This document shows positions 48,598 through 56,430 of a DNA stretch of 64,000 nt, piece after piece; position 1 is the stretch's first letter; the number at the start of each line of letters is the position of its first letter. The position numbers and the translations under genes are program-made. Location of the stretch: contig NZ_CP110389.1 of NCBI RefSeq assembly GCF_026015985.1, positions 620,001-684,000 of the forward strand, written 5' to 3'. Source of the stretch: Rhodopseudomonas sp. P2A-2r. GTDB lineage: Bacteria; Pseudomonadota; Alphaproteobacteria; Rhizobiales; Xanthobacteraceae. The notes beneath the pieces were generated by a model. It ran no database searches. It saw only the letters and a program-made list of their open reading frames with translations, and was not told the origin of the DNA.

Positions 48598-49128
48598 CTA
48601 TTCAACAGCCCCGTCAGTGCTTTTGTGAGCGGTGACACTGACGGTGAGGCTCCCATCCCGGACGCTCAACGTCCGCAATGTGTCGCCTCGTCGATCAAAT
48701 AACGCCCAACTCGGGTCGCCCTCGGCAGTCATGAACGACGACACGTAGTGGTCCTCAGCCATGGCTACGACGACTTCGGGCAGTCTTCCTGCTAAAGAGA
48801 AATCAACGACCGCTCTGTTACGGAGCAGATCAAACGTCGGCTCCCACAGTTGCTCGTTGCTCCAGCTTCCGCACAAGACGGCAGTCCTGTTTTCAATCCG
48901 CCAACTCCATTCGACCATTAGGCCAAATTCGCCTTGCGGGTTACCGGCTTCTCCGGAACGAGGGGTTCTTGGTGTGAGATGCCCGAACTCCAAAAAGATG
49001 GCCGAGCCGTGCCCTCGCCAAAGGTGCGACAGAGGCAGACCTACAAGCGCGCCGCGAAATGTCTGTAAGACACTAATGCCATTGCTCAAGCTCGGCTCTC
49101 CAGCAGCAAGGGTGCCATTCGGTTCCAT
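48598..49128 (-). CDS. Hypothetical protein, 176 residues
   Basis: A cytosolic-looking protein with LPLSHLWRGHGSAIFLEFGH, MVEWSWRIENRTAVLCGSWS and EDHYVSSFMTAEGDPSWALF. The pattern recurs in uncharacterised proteobacterial proteins (memory, not a search). No catalytic motif is evident. It is bounded on both sides by copies of the ~105-bp repeat, so the gene may have moved between them. Confidence 0.6.
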   Translation of the reverse strand: MEPNGTLAAGEPSLSNGISVLQTFRGALVGLPLSHLWRGHGSAIFLEFGHLTPRTPRSGEAGNPQGEFGLMVEWSWRIENRTAVLCGSWSNEQLWEPTFDLLRNRAVVDFSLAGRLPEVVVAMAEDHYVSSFMTAEGDPSWALFDRRGDTLRTLSVRDGSLTVSVTAHKSTDGAVE

Positions 49129-49202
49129 ACGACTAATATTACCAACCTTTCACGGCAACAAATGCTCAACCTTTAATGAAGTGGGCGCGGCTTTCGCTTC
49201 GT

Positions 49203-49308
49203 GTCAATCGCGTCACTTTGGCTCTGCGCCGATCACTTCCAGTCTATCCTCAACTACGGACATGCCGCTTCACCGCAATAACCGACGCTTTGTGCCAACA
49301 AGCGACAT
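49203..49308 (+). repeat. ~105-bp dispersed repeat, copy C
   Basis: Starts GTCAATCGCGTCACTTTGGC, then GATCACTTCCAGTCTATCCT and CGACGCTTTGTGCCAACAAG. Same orientation as copies A and B. Confidence 0.85.
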
Positions 49309-49372
49309 CGCAAGCTTGAGGTGATAAGAAAGAGGCCCGCCAACCGAGGCGGCCATGATAGAGGGCTGGATC

Positions 49373-49534
49373 ATGCCTAGTTGGCTTCTGCCTGTACTCG
49401 CCTTCTGCGCCATTGCTGGATTTATCGGCTTTGCATTTTGGCAAGGCGCGAAGGTGAAGCCTGACAAAAACAACACTGATAGGTGGGACCGATTTGGTGG
49501 ACCTCCCGATAGCCATACCGGATCTGGAATGTAG
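49373..49534 (+). CDS. Small membrane protein, 53 residues
   Basis: ATG 49,373 with GAGGG upstream. It starts MPSWLLPVLAFCAIAGFIGF (one membrane helix) followed by a polar tail, WQGAKVKPDKNNTDRWDRFG. It resembles a short conserved Bradyrhizobium protein from memory. The function is unknown. Bases 49,535-49,743 hold nothing I can support. Confidence 0.55.
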   Translation: MPSWLLPVLAFCAIAGFIGFAFWQGAKVKPDKNNTDRWDRFGGPPDSHTGSGM

Positions 49535-49743
49535 TTTTTACGGCTACGCCTCAAGTCCGTTGCGGGTCATTGCGTTGCTTTTGACATGTCTGCGCCACGT
49601 CCGCTTTCCGATCCATCTCGGACCTGCCGTCGTGGCGCAGCCTCTACGACTCGGGGCCGGGGGCTTCGAGCGATGACAGTCAGTATCGATTCGACTAGCG
49701 GACGGATGCGCACCGCGGGCGGCGATTGCAGCGCGCACTCTGA

Positions 49744-50016
49744 CTACGGGAATGTCAGGTGAGGAAGAACAAAGAATGCCCAATATGTGATCGCGAGAAC
49801 GGTGAAGATTCCTAAGCATTGCATCGCGACCGCAAACCAAAAAAGCAGCGGATTTTCCCACCTCGACAACCAGCCAACCAAAGCCGATCTGTATTCCATC
49901 GACCGAAGAGTGTCGAACAACCTGATCGCCAAAACCAACAGCATCATCACAGGAAGCAAAAACAGCAAAATACCAAACAATATTCCGCTGAAATCGCTGA
50001 CTACAAAACCCGGCAC
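49744..50016 (-). CDS. Hypothetical membrane protein, 90 residues
   Basis: GTG start at 50,016 with GAGGT upstream, 9 bases after the previous stop. Two membrane segments (FGILLFLLPVMMLLVLAIRL and FWFAVAMQCLGIFTVLAITY) around a basic loop. Probably co-transcribed with the gene at 50,026-50,280. No family recognised. Confidence 0.55.
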   Translation of the reverse strand: MPGFVVSDFSGILFGILLFLLPVMMLLVLAIRLFDTLRSMEYRSALVGWLSRWENPLLFWFAVAMQCLGIFTVLAITYWAFFVLPHLTFP

Positions 50017-50025
50017 GGCGCACCT

Positions 50026-50280
50026 CTATGAATCCGCGCGGAATCGGCAGGCCGCCCCGCTCGTCCGGCGAGCAGCATCTTCGCTGTTGCGCCGGGCGGT
50101 CTCGATATCTTCTTCCGTGAGCCCCGCGCGGACCCGCGCCCAAGCGACCTTGAACTGCCGCTTGCAATCGTCAGATCGCGCCCGGTGCCCTTCCCCTCGG
50201 CCCCCGGCGGGCGATGATCGAAGCTCACGCCCCACCACGATGAACGCTGGCTTGGCTGCGAGAAAGTTCGCAAGGCCCAT
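50026..50280 (-). CDS. Hypothetical protein, 84 residues
   Basis: It starts MGLANFLAAKPAFIVVGREL. The second half, FKVAWARVRAGLTEEDIETA, is a likely amphipathic helix. The stop lies 9 bases before the next gene's GTG with a Shine-Dalgarno sequence between, which supports both genes. The function is unknown. Confidence 0.5.
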   Translation of the reverse strand: MGLANFLAAKPAFIVVGRELRSSPAGGRGEGHRARSDDCKRQFKVAWARVRAGLTEEDIETARRNSEDAARRTSGAACRFRADS

Positions 50281-50440
50281 GTTCGCTTCCTATTTGCTCA
50301 ATAGAGAGAAATTATCGGCAATCTCCCCGCGTGGAATTGGCGGGCAGCTTCCCTTGGCCTCGATATCGGTTCGATACGCATATTCGAACGTTGGCCCATG
50401 AAAGATGACGGCTAACTCGCCGGGCGCTTTGGGATATCCG

Positions 50441-51160
50441 CTATCCCCTCTTGAAGTCTTCTTTGTTTACCTTGAACGTCCCTGACCGCATGTCGACGAA
50501 TCCACCGCTTCCCATTGGCTTCAGCCATGGGAAGGGGCCATTCCACCAAGCAACTTTGCTTTCTATGCCTCTAGTAATCGGCTCACCTGTTATGTCGCAC
50601 GAACTCAAAGGCCATATCCCCGTTGGAACAATCTCAAGCGTAGCGCGGACTAATTGCGCACCGACACCGAAGCTTTTTGCGAGATCGAGCGGATCGACTT
50701 GCTCCACCGTCAAGGAATCGTTGGGATCGCGAAAACGGACCAGCAAAGGGAGGCTCGTCAGCGGCAGATCTCGCCGGCCGGACAGTTGCTGGACTTGCCT
50801 CAATCCATCGGAGACTGGCTCTGGAAATGCGCCCCCGGGAAAGCCGAAGGCGCGCAAAACGATCCACTCCGGCCCCGACCTGACGTCTTCATCCGGCCTT
50901 AAAAGCGCGAATAACGTTCCTCTGGCACCGAGATCGAGAACCACGGCCTCACCCCGGAAGCCGACCGTAAGTTCATGTTGAGCGGCAAATCTGGATTGCT
51001 TGCCATAGGTGACCTCGATGACGCTCGATCCGATCTTGGGCTCGCCGTCGACACTCGCCTCCAGCGTCAAGCGATAGCGCACCGCCGCGCTAGGAAAGGC
51101 AACTTTATAGGCCACGACTGCAAAAACGAGGATCGCCGCAATAATTCCCAGCCATTTCAT
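50441..51160 (-). CDS. Membrane-anchored protein, paralogue of the protein at 44,378-45,052
   Basis: 239 residues from ATG 51,160, with GAGG upstream; an ATG nine codons earlier is possible. It starts MKWLGIIAAILVFAVVAYKV (membrane anchor), then RYRLTLEASVDGEP, GSSVIEVTYG, VVLDLGARG and LSGRRDLPL, matching the other copy motif by motif. The function is unknown. The extracytoplasmic location follows from the anchor. Confidence 0.6.
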   Translation of the reverse strand: MKWLGIIAAILVFAVVAYKVAFPSAAVRYRLTLEASVDGEPKIGSSVIEVTYGKQSRFAAQHELTVGFRGEAVVLDLGARGTLFALLRPDEDVRSGPEWIVLRAFGFPGGAFPEPVSDGLRQVQQLSGRRDLPLTSLPLLVRFRDPNDSLTVEQVDPLDLAKSFGVGAQLVRATLEIVPTGIWPLSSCDITGEPITRGIESKVAWWNGPFPWLKPMGSGGFVDMRSGTFKVNKEDFKRG

Positions 51161-51242
51161 TCCGCGTGCCTCGTCATGCGGCAACATGCACGTGGCGAAC
51201 TGGCACGGCCTAGAGGCCCGAAAAGATAACGGAAAATCAAAT

Positions 51243-51428
51243 TTAGAAGAAATCGGTCAGAATAATGGTCTGTGCGCCAGTGGGCAAAGGCCGCGTGACT
51301 GCTGAAAGCACAGTCACTAACACTCCCAACGTGCGAGCGTACCTCCGCGGCCAAAGCCATGGCATGAACCCCAATGCGCGCCAAACAACCCATTCGCCTC
51401 TTAGTGGTGAATGGTATTCCGTGCGCAC
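51243..51428 (-). CDS. Possible small membrane protein, 61 residues
   Basis: The frame reads MRTEYHSPLRGEWVVWRALG, then FMPWLWPRRYARTLGVLVTV and a hydrophobic tail. It has the aromatic/basic look of a small membrane protein. A competing frame (51,157-51,438) is Cys/His-rich but less natural. Low support. Confidence 0.3.
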   Translation of the reverse strand: MRTEYHSPLRGEWVVWRALGFMPWLWPRRYARTLGVLVTVLSAVTRPLPTGAQTIILTDFF

Positions 51429-51451
51429 CTATTCTCATCGGGTTTCACGCC

Positions 51452-51829
51452 TCAAGGGTTCACTTTGACCAATTTGGGAGCATTTGGTTTACCGTGGATC
51501 GAGACGCGCTCTCCGAAGACGGCTGCAATGGCGAAAAGAATGCCCAAGGAGACCAGACAGCCGGTAGTGGAAGCGAACATTAGATAGCGTAGCTTCCTGA
51601 ACCTCGACTGGATGAAGAAGTTACCTGCTCGGCCATTTTTCCGTGCAGCTCGCTCCCAATACGGAAGTCCAACTTCATCGGACTTAGTTATGAGTGATTC
51701 TGAATTTATCAAAGTGAGGTAAATACCGCAAAGGAATCCCACAAAACAAATGCTAAAGAGAGCACCGCAAAACCAAACCGCGACGTGGACGAGGAAGGGC
51801 TGTCCCTCCAATATCAGGTTAAACTTCAT
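51452..51829 (-). CDS. Hypothetical membrane protein, 125 residues
   Basis: Two membrane segments (VHVAVWFCGALFSICFVGFL and YLMFASTTGCLVSLGILFAI) flank a cytosolic stretch with YWERAARKNGRAGNFFIQSR. No family recognised. It is on the same strand as the genes below it, 12-30 bases from the next candidate. Confidence 0.5.
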   Translation of the reverse strand: MKFNLILEGQPFLVHVAVWFCGALFSICFVGFLCGIYLTLINSESLITKSDEVGLPYWERAARKNGRAGNFFIQSRFRKLRYLMFASTTGCLVSLGILFAIAAVFGERVSIHGKPNAPKLVKVNP

Positions 51830-52335
51830 GAGAGCCCCTTGTCACATCGATATCTAGCTCGCGTCTTGACGTATGACTTACGACTATCCCGAACGATACC
51901 CACGACGCTGGGATATCCCCGGCACCGATAGACGAGCGTAGATCATTCAAAAGCGCAAGGTCCGCACAGGCCTCCCCGGCGGGTCACTGATCGATTTGAG
52001 CGGGTCATCCTCGAATATTGGCTGTCGGGGGCAGCGCCCTTCGCTGGGAGCCCGTCAATAAGCCATCGTCAAGCGGCGAGCCCAACCCCGCTGTCCAACG
52101 GTCAGGGGGCTGGTGGGCCGCGACGGGCGAGTATGGAGCCATTAAAACGACCCCTCCCGGTGACTGTTCGCGGGTCGCGTTGAAAAGGTATTAAGGCAGG
52201 AATTTACGGGCGATGAATGCCAAAGCTCCCTCCGCCGATGAGCACAGTTCCTGAGCTTGCAGGCAGGGCCAGTTACGGCGGGCGGGCCTGCGCCTGCGAG
52301 CTGGGGCACGAAAACTGACCAAAGCAGGAAGTTGC
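51830..52335. other. Gap without a supported gene
   Basis: 506 bases with no convincing frame, no strong palindrome and no recognised repeat. It may be decayed coding sequence. Confidence 0.4.
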
Positions 52336-52788
52336 CTAAACCACTCGCCTCAGCAGAACATCCCTCAGCGCATCGAACTGCTGCTGGGTCAGATTGCCGT
52401 CCTGACGGAGCACCTTCAAGCGGTCAAGCTCGACAACGGCTTCACGTATGTCGATGGGGGCCTCTGGGGCGGCATACGTTGGAATCGGAGCAGGCGCGTC
52501 GGCGACGATCCGAACTTGCTGCACGTCGTTGACGAACAAGTTCAGCCCGGACTCGCCACCATTGGAGCCGCCGGGCTGGTTGCTCAGGTGGACAGCTTGC
52601 ATCGACCATACAAGTGCGCCGATCCAGCCGATGACCGTCGCCCCGAAAGCCATATTAATCGCAAAGATGATCCAACGGTTGGGGTGGCTTTTGCGAAACG
52701 CAACAACGCTTGGAATCACATAAACGACGGCGCAGATGGCACCCCATATCAGGACGACCACAAGGCCTGATGGAAAACCGGACGACAT
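52336..52788 (-). CDS. Superinfection-immunity-like membrane protein with a SHOCT domain
   Basis: 150 residues. Two membrane segments; the pattern AFRKSHPNRWIIFAINMAFG followed by ATVIGWIGALVWSMQ matches the Imm superinfection-immunity family, small membrane proteins related to a phage exclusion protein. The C-terminal ~30 residues (ELDRLKVLRQDGNLTQQQFD) are a SHOCT domain. A role in blocking phage DNA entry is possible, but many chromosomal copies have no known role. It starts 2 bases after the stop of the DUF805 gene. Confidence 0.72.
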   Translation of the reverse strand: MSSGFPSGLVVVLIWGAICAVVYVIPSVVAFRKSHPNRWIIFAINMAFGATVIGWIGALVWSMQAVHLSNQPGGSNGGESGLNLFVNDVQQVRIVADAPAPIPTYAAPEAPIDIREAVVELDRLKVLRQDGNLTQQQFDALRDVLLRRVV

Positions 52789-52790
52789 GC

Positions 52791-53300
52791 CTACGCGCCC
52801 TTGGCAAGCAGCCGCGCCTTCATAACGTCAAACTCGGTGTCGGTCAGGGACCCGTTGGCGCGCAGTTGCGCCAGACGTTCAAGTTCTTCCGTCAAATTCA
52901 ACTGGGTGAGGGGACCTACGGTTGCGCGGCCGCCGCGTTCTCTTCCGTCGTCGCGATCATTGAGTTGACCAGCCGGGGTGACACCATAGGCGTTGGCCCC
53001 CGGCGAACCCTGTAGGCATAAAAAGAAAAGGGCCACCGGACAAACAAGCACCCACCAACCGGAATGGCCTGTGTCGTGGAGGCGACGGACGGTGACAGCA
53101 AGGTTCGGCAGGAAGTGGACCAGATAAGTGATTCCAATGAAAATGGTGCTTTGGGAAAATGGCGAGCTCACTGCCGCGTCCAGCACCAGCGCTACGGCAG
53201 ATATGCCGAATAGGACGAGCATGAATAGCCAATACTCCGCGCGGGTCGCGCGACCGGCGAAAGTTGCGTATTTGCGCATGGCGTTCAGGTAAGCGTTCAT
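52791..53300 (-). CDS. DUF805 membrane protein with a SHOCT domain
   Basis: 169 residues from ATG 53,300, with GAGGGG upstream; an earlier start would lack a site. The DUF805 part (YATFAGRATRAEYWLFMLVL, TVRRLHDTGHSGWWVL) is a YhaH-like inner-membrane protein. The end, LERLAQLRANGSLTDTEFDV, is a SHOCT domain like that of the following gene. The pair shares an operon and the same C-terminal module, so the two may bind the same partner or each other. Confidence 0.78.
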   Translation of the reverse strand: MNAYLNAMRKYATFAGRATRAEYWLFMLVLFGISAVALVLDAAVSSPFSQSTIFIGITYLVHFLPNLAVTVRRLHDTGHSGWWVLVCPVALFFLCLQGSPGANAYGVTPAGQLNDRDDGRERGGRATVGPLTQLNLTEELERLAQLRANGSLTDTEFDVMKARLLAKGA

Positions 53301-53413
53301 AAGGTGCCCCTCAGGTTGTAGCGGAGTTAAACTACGGGTCATGTGATTTTACAAGGCAAAAGACGGAGCTAAGCTCGGTGGTTGGGCGGGCCTAGACCGA
53401 GCAAAACTCCGGT

Positions 53414-53791
53414 ATGGCAAAGCCGGACCTGAAACTGAAATTTGGCATGCGCATCCGAGGGCTTCGGGAGGCGCAGGGCATGACGCAGGACGAGCTGGCC
53501 GAGAAAATCGGCCGGAGCGTCGATACGGTCAGCAACATCGAACGCGGAGTCTACGGCACCCGCATCGACGTAGCGGGTCGCATTGCCACGATTCTGAAAG
53601 TCAGTGTGGCTGATTTGTTCAGCTTTGAGGACGACGTTCAGCCCTTCGCGACCCGGGAACATCGCCGTCTGGTTCAGGGCCTCACGGCGATCCTGAACGG
53701 CTTGGACATGAAAAGCCTGCTGACCATCAAGGACGTTATTGAAGCATCGGTGAAGCTCACGGGTCGCCGTAGTGGGCGTTCCCACCGCTAA
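53414..53791 (+). CDS. XRE-family helix-turn-helix regulator
   Basis: 125 residues. The HTH (about residues 12-66) is GMRIRGLREAQGMTQDELAE, KIGRSVDTVSNIERGVYG and AGRIATILKVSVADLFSFE. A short C-terminal helix region follows. It is divergent from the DUF805/Imm pair, 113 bases apart, so it may repress that operon and itself. Its end overlaps the convergent DUF3768 gene by 4 bases. Confidence 0.82.
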   Translation: MAKPDLKLKFGMRIRGLREAQGMTQDELAEKIGRSVDTVSNIERGVYGTRIDVAGRIATILKVSVADLFSFEDDVQPFATREHRRLVQGLTAILNGLDMKSLLTIKDVIEASVKLTGRRSGRSHR

Positions 53792-54171
53792 TACTCGGAC
53801 GCCAGCATGATCGTCATCACGCGGGTCGTGACTGCGGGATCGCTCGGGTCAGGTGAGGCGAACTGCATCCACTGGTCGAAATATTCCGTCTTCCAAAAGT
53901 AGCGCACGCCGTCCTGCTCGATTGCACCGAAGTCGTGCTCGCCGTGGGGATCGTTGTCGGGACCAAAGTCGGAATAGGTGCTCACGGCTTGCAGGAGGTC
54001 CGCGAACTGCTCGATGGTCAGTGACCCTAGGCCATCGGTCACGATCAACCTGCAGCCCTTGGTGGGGCGTGGAAGCCGTTCCCGGAAGGCGTCGTTGAGG
54101 GCGCGGACTTTTGCAGCTCGCGGATCGCCGGCTTTGGAGCCTTGCGGTGCGGCGACGTCAACGAGCTGCAT
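53788..54171 (-). CDS. DUF3768 family protein
   Basis: 127 residues: RALNDAFRERLPRPTKGCRL, IVTDGLGSLTIEQFADLLQA and GEHDFGAIEQDGVRYFWKTE, the DUF3768 pattern often seen on plasmids and integrative elements. It is probably an accessory or modulatory protein; the function is unknown. The start overlaps the end of the upstream small gene by 14 bases. Confidence 0.8.
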   Translation of the reverse strand: MQLVDVAAPQGSKAGDPRAAKVRALNDAFRERLPRPTKGCRLIVTDGLGSLTIEQFADLLQAVSTYSDFGPDNDPHGEHDFGAIEQDGVRYFWKTEYFDQWMQFASPDPSDPAVTTRVMTIMLASEY

Positions 54172-54346
54172 GTTTCACCGTGGGATGAAGCAGCGCCACT
54201 TGGTGAAGCTTCCGAGGGAATTTTCCAAGCTCAGGCCAATCCCTCCAAATGAGGCTGAGGTTCTCGCCGTCGACGTGCTGGACCTCACAAAGGAAGTACC
54301 CTTCTTTGGGGTTGTCGGTTGCGAGCACAATCGAGCCTCTAATCAA
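54158..54346 (-). CDS. Hypothetical protein, 62 residues
   Basis: It reads MIRGSIVLATDNPKEGYFLC followed by EVQHVDGENLSLIWRDWPE, a small beta-rich protein. Overlap with the DUF3768 gene on the same strand suggests coupling. No family recognised. Confidence 0.5.
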   Translation of the reverse strand: MIRGSIVLATDNPKEGYFLCEVQHVDGENLSLIWRDWPELGKFPRKLHQVALLHPTVKHAAR

Positions 54347-54405
54347 CCCATTCCAGCCATCGGATTTATCTGCCTTGGGATCGGCGGCAGCGGCTGGCTT
54401 TTTGG

Positions 54406-54738
54406 CTACATCCGCAGGCGGCTGGCCGGGGGCGTTGACGGGGCGGGATCGGTCCCGGCAATCGCCAGCAGCTTATTGTAGAGCGCCGGGGCCACCGCCG
54501 GCACCGTAGTGCGCCCCTTTGGCGACACGGTGCCCTTCGGCAGCCTCCGCGCGACCTCACGTTGCTCATCGCTGACAACCCGGAGCGCGCGCATGCCCAT
54601 CGCCCGGGCGGCCTCCTGAGCCGATTTCATGGCGCCGGTGCCGAAGCGCGATGCGTGTGGTTTGGCACCCTTGCGACCAAAGACGACGAGGGCGATGTCT
54701 ACAGGGGGCTTTTGAGCCAAATTGGATTTCCCGCTCAT
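54406..54738 (-). CDS. Hypothetical basic protein, 110 residues
   Basis: Start ATG 54,738, with GGAGA 7 bases upstream. It reads VDIALVVFGRKGAKPHASRF, then GAMKSAQEAARAMGMRALRV and LPKGTVSPKGRTTVPAVAPA. It is Lys/Arg-rich and may bind nucleic acid. Preceded by a clear minus-strand promoter and a ~160-base leader. First of three same-strand small genes (with 54,158 and 53,788). Confidence 0.5.
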   Translation of the reverse strand: MSGKSNLAQKPPVDIALVVFGRKGAKPHASRFGTGAMKSAQEAARAMGMRALRVVSDEQREVARRLPKGTVSPKGRTTVPAVAPALYNKLLAIAGTDPAPSTPPASRLRM

Positions 54739-54904
54739 GCCCATTCTCCAACGAAGAAGGGCTCCACCAGATGTGAAGCCCTTTGAGGAAGATCGGATGA
54801 AACTGTGCGGCAAGGCCGTTGCCCCCCGCTACACGGGGGTGGGCAATTCGGTTGGCTTCGAAAACCATTTTTCCTCCAAAAAGGCCGCAAATCGACCTGT
54901 CGCC

Positions 54905-54934
54905 AATATACGGTATTATAACACCTCTTGTCAA
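54905..54934 (-). promoter_or_regulatory. Minus-strand sigma70-type promoter
   Basis: On the minus strand: TTGACA (54,934-54,929), an 18-base spacer, TATATT (54,910-54,905). It would give a ~160-base leader before the basic protein at 54,738. The 54,739-55,158 gap otherwise holds no gene. Confidence 0.6.
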
Positions 54935-55158
54935 ATACTTATTTCAAATCAACAGGTTATGAATTTTATCCTTTTTGCCCCCTCCGAGGGCGGGAAGTCG
55001 CAATCTCAAAATCGAACGCATAAAGGCTATGAAGACGTCGGTGATGCCGGGAATAGAGCGACAGTTCGTTCGTGTCGCAGTTTGGAAATAGCCCGGCTTG
55101 ACGCCCGGTTTCTCCCGCTCTGCCACCGTCGTATGCTGAGCGGAAAGCAGGAGGCGAA

Positions 55159-55400
55159 ATGCTCATAAAGGGACCAGTTCCAGCCCCGATTGCCTTGGCA
55201 ACGATAGCCGGGGCATTTCCAGTATCCGGGCGCTGTTTAGCGGCGGGGACTTGGGCCTCGCGGCGTTGGTTGGATTGATTGGTGCTGCATTCGCTTATTT
55301 CGTTGGCGCCTATCTTGTCCGCAAAATGGGGCTACCCCTTACCGCGAGCCTGTCAGACGTGTCGGCGGCACGGAGGAAAAACAATGCCCAAAGGCCCTGA
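55159..55400 (+). CDS. Small membrane protein, frameshifted
   Basis: ATG 55,159 with a perfect AGGAGG site. It starts MLIKGPVPAPIALATIAG. One missing G in the run at 55,210-55,213 shifts the frame; restoring it joins GISSIRALFSGGDLGLAALV and then GLIGAAFAYFVGAYLVRKMG, ending at 55,400 with 80 residues and one or two membrane segments. It overlaps the next small gene by 17 bases. The function is unknown. Confidence 0.6.
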
Positions 55401-55485
55401 AGGCGAAAAGCGGCCCGCCGACGTGATCGGCGCCGCCGTCATGATTGCCCGGATCGGTACCGGGGAGATTTTTGAGACAAACTGA
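55384..55485 (+). CDS. Very small protein, 33 residues (MPKGPEGEKRPADVIG type)
   Basis: ATG 55,384 with GGAGG upstream. It starts MPKGPEGEKRPADVIGAAVM and ends EIFETN. The N terminus matches a family of short rhizobial proteins that begin the same way and often carry a basic nucleic-acid-like tail (memory, not a search). This copy lacks such a tail. The function is unknown. Confidence 0.5.
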   Translation: MPKGPEGEKRPADVIGAAVMIARIGTGEIFETN

Positions 55486-55541
55486 GAGACTACCGACAGT
55501 TCCGACTCGACATATGTTCTTCTTATGTTCTAATTCGGGGC

Positions 55542-55946
55542 ATGAACGACAGACCCGCGAGCTGGCGCATGCCGACACCGAAACAGATGGAGAAGCTTGC
55601 CGCTGAGGCCGCCCGCCGCGAAGCATCGATGCCGAGTGCCGCGCTAGGTCCTGCCGATGCGATGCCGGATGCGTACTGGAATTCGGTGCTAAGCGACCAA
55701 AGCCACCGGCGGTCGTTCGTCCCAATTCAGCAGCGTCGTATTTCAGAAATTCCGCGAAACGTTTTGCGCGTATCTTGCCGCCGGTGTGACCGCATTGTCG
55801 AGATTCAAACCGCCGACGCAGTTCGCCTCTACGGACCTCATGCGATCTGGAAGGACGTCGGCAGGCGTTTATTGGACAACGGGTGTCAGCAGAGAACTGG
55901 GCGTCACGAGGAAGATGGTTGCTGGCCGTCGTTCGACACGGCGTAG
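55542..55946 (+). CDS. Small protein with a zinc-finger-like C terminus
   Basis: 134 residues. The C-terminal part, RVSCRRCDRIVEIQTADAV then YGPHAIWKDVGRRLLDNGC and RTGRHEEDGCWPSFD, has CxxC and later Cys/His residues fit for one metal. It is similar in spirit to the next gene product (both end in a CxxC module). It may bind DNA or RNA; the function is unknown. Confidence 0.6.
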   Translation: MNDRPASWRMPTPKQMEKLAAEAARREASMPSAALGPADAMPDAYWNSVLSDQSHRRSFVPIQQRRISEIPRNVLRVSCRRCDRIVEIQTADAVRLYGPHAIWKDVGRRLLDNGCQQRTGRHEEDGCWPSFDTA

Positions 55947-55976
55947 AATCGCCTCCGACCGGCGCCCGAGAGTCGC

Positions 55977-56426
55977 ATGGCCCCTAAATATCACCCCACA
56001 CCACTTTCTGGCGGTGACCGCAGAGCGCTTAAGAAGGAGCTTGTGAAGGCGCGGGCGATGACCGGCATTCTGTCAGCGCAGGCCGACGAGATGCGCGGTA
56101 GGGGCGAGGCACTGATCAAGCAGGCTGACAATCTCGCGTGCCAAAGCTGGAATGAACGGATGTGGAGTGATGGCGAGCCAATCGACCCATCTCCAACAAT
56201 CAATCAGGCCATCAACGGCGGGTTTCCGTGGCTGGAAATCGAGTGCTCTCGGTGCAAAACGCCGAACAGTATTGATCTCTGCGCATTAAATCGGCCATCA
56301 ACCACCTGCATTCATGATCTGGCAGGCCGTCTGCGATGCCGAAAGTGCGCCGGTTCTGGCAGACGCCCAGCAGCGACTTTGCTTCAGCTCGGAACTGGAC
56401 CCCGTCATCCGCCAACGGCAGAATGA
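55977..56426 (+). CDS. Small protein with CxxC metal-binding motifs
   Basis: 149 residues. A helical N-terminal half (LKKELVKARAMTGILSAQAD) precedes WLEIECSRCKTPNSIDLCAL and CIHDLAGRLRCRKCAGSGRR, with two CxxC pairs as in a small zinc ribbon. It ends just before the SRAP gene. It is known to me only as an uncharacterised rhizobial family. Confidence 0.6.
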   Translation: MAPKYHPTPLSGGDRRALKKELVKARAMTGILSAQADEMRGRGEALIKQADNLACQSWNERMWSDGEPIDPSPTINQAINGGFPWLEIECSRCKTPNSIDLCALNRPSTTCIHDLAGRLRCRKCAGSGRRPAATLLQLGTGPRHPPTAE

Positions 56427-56430
56427 TCCG

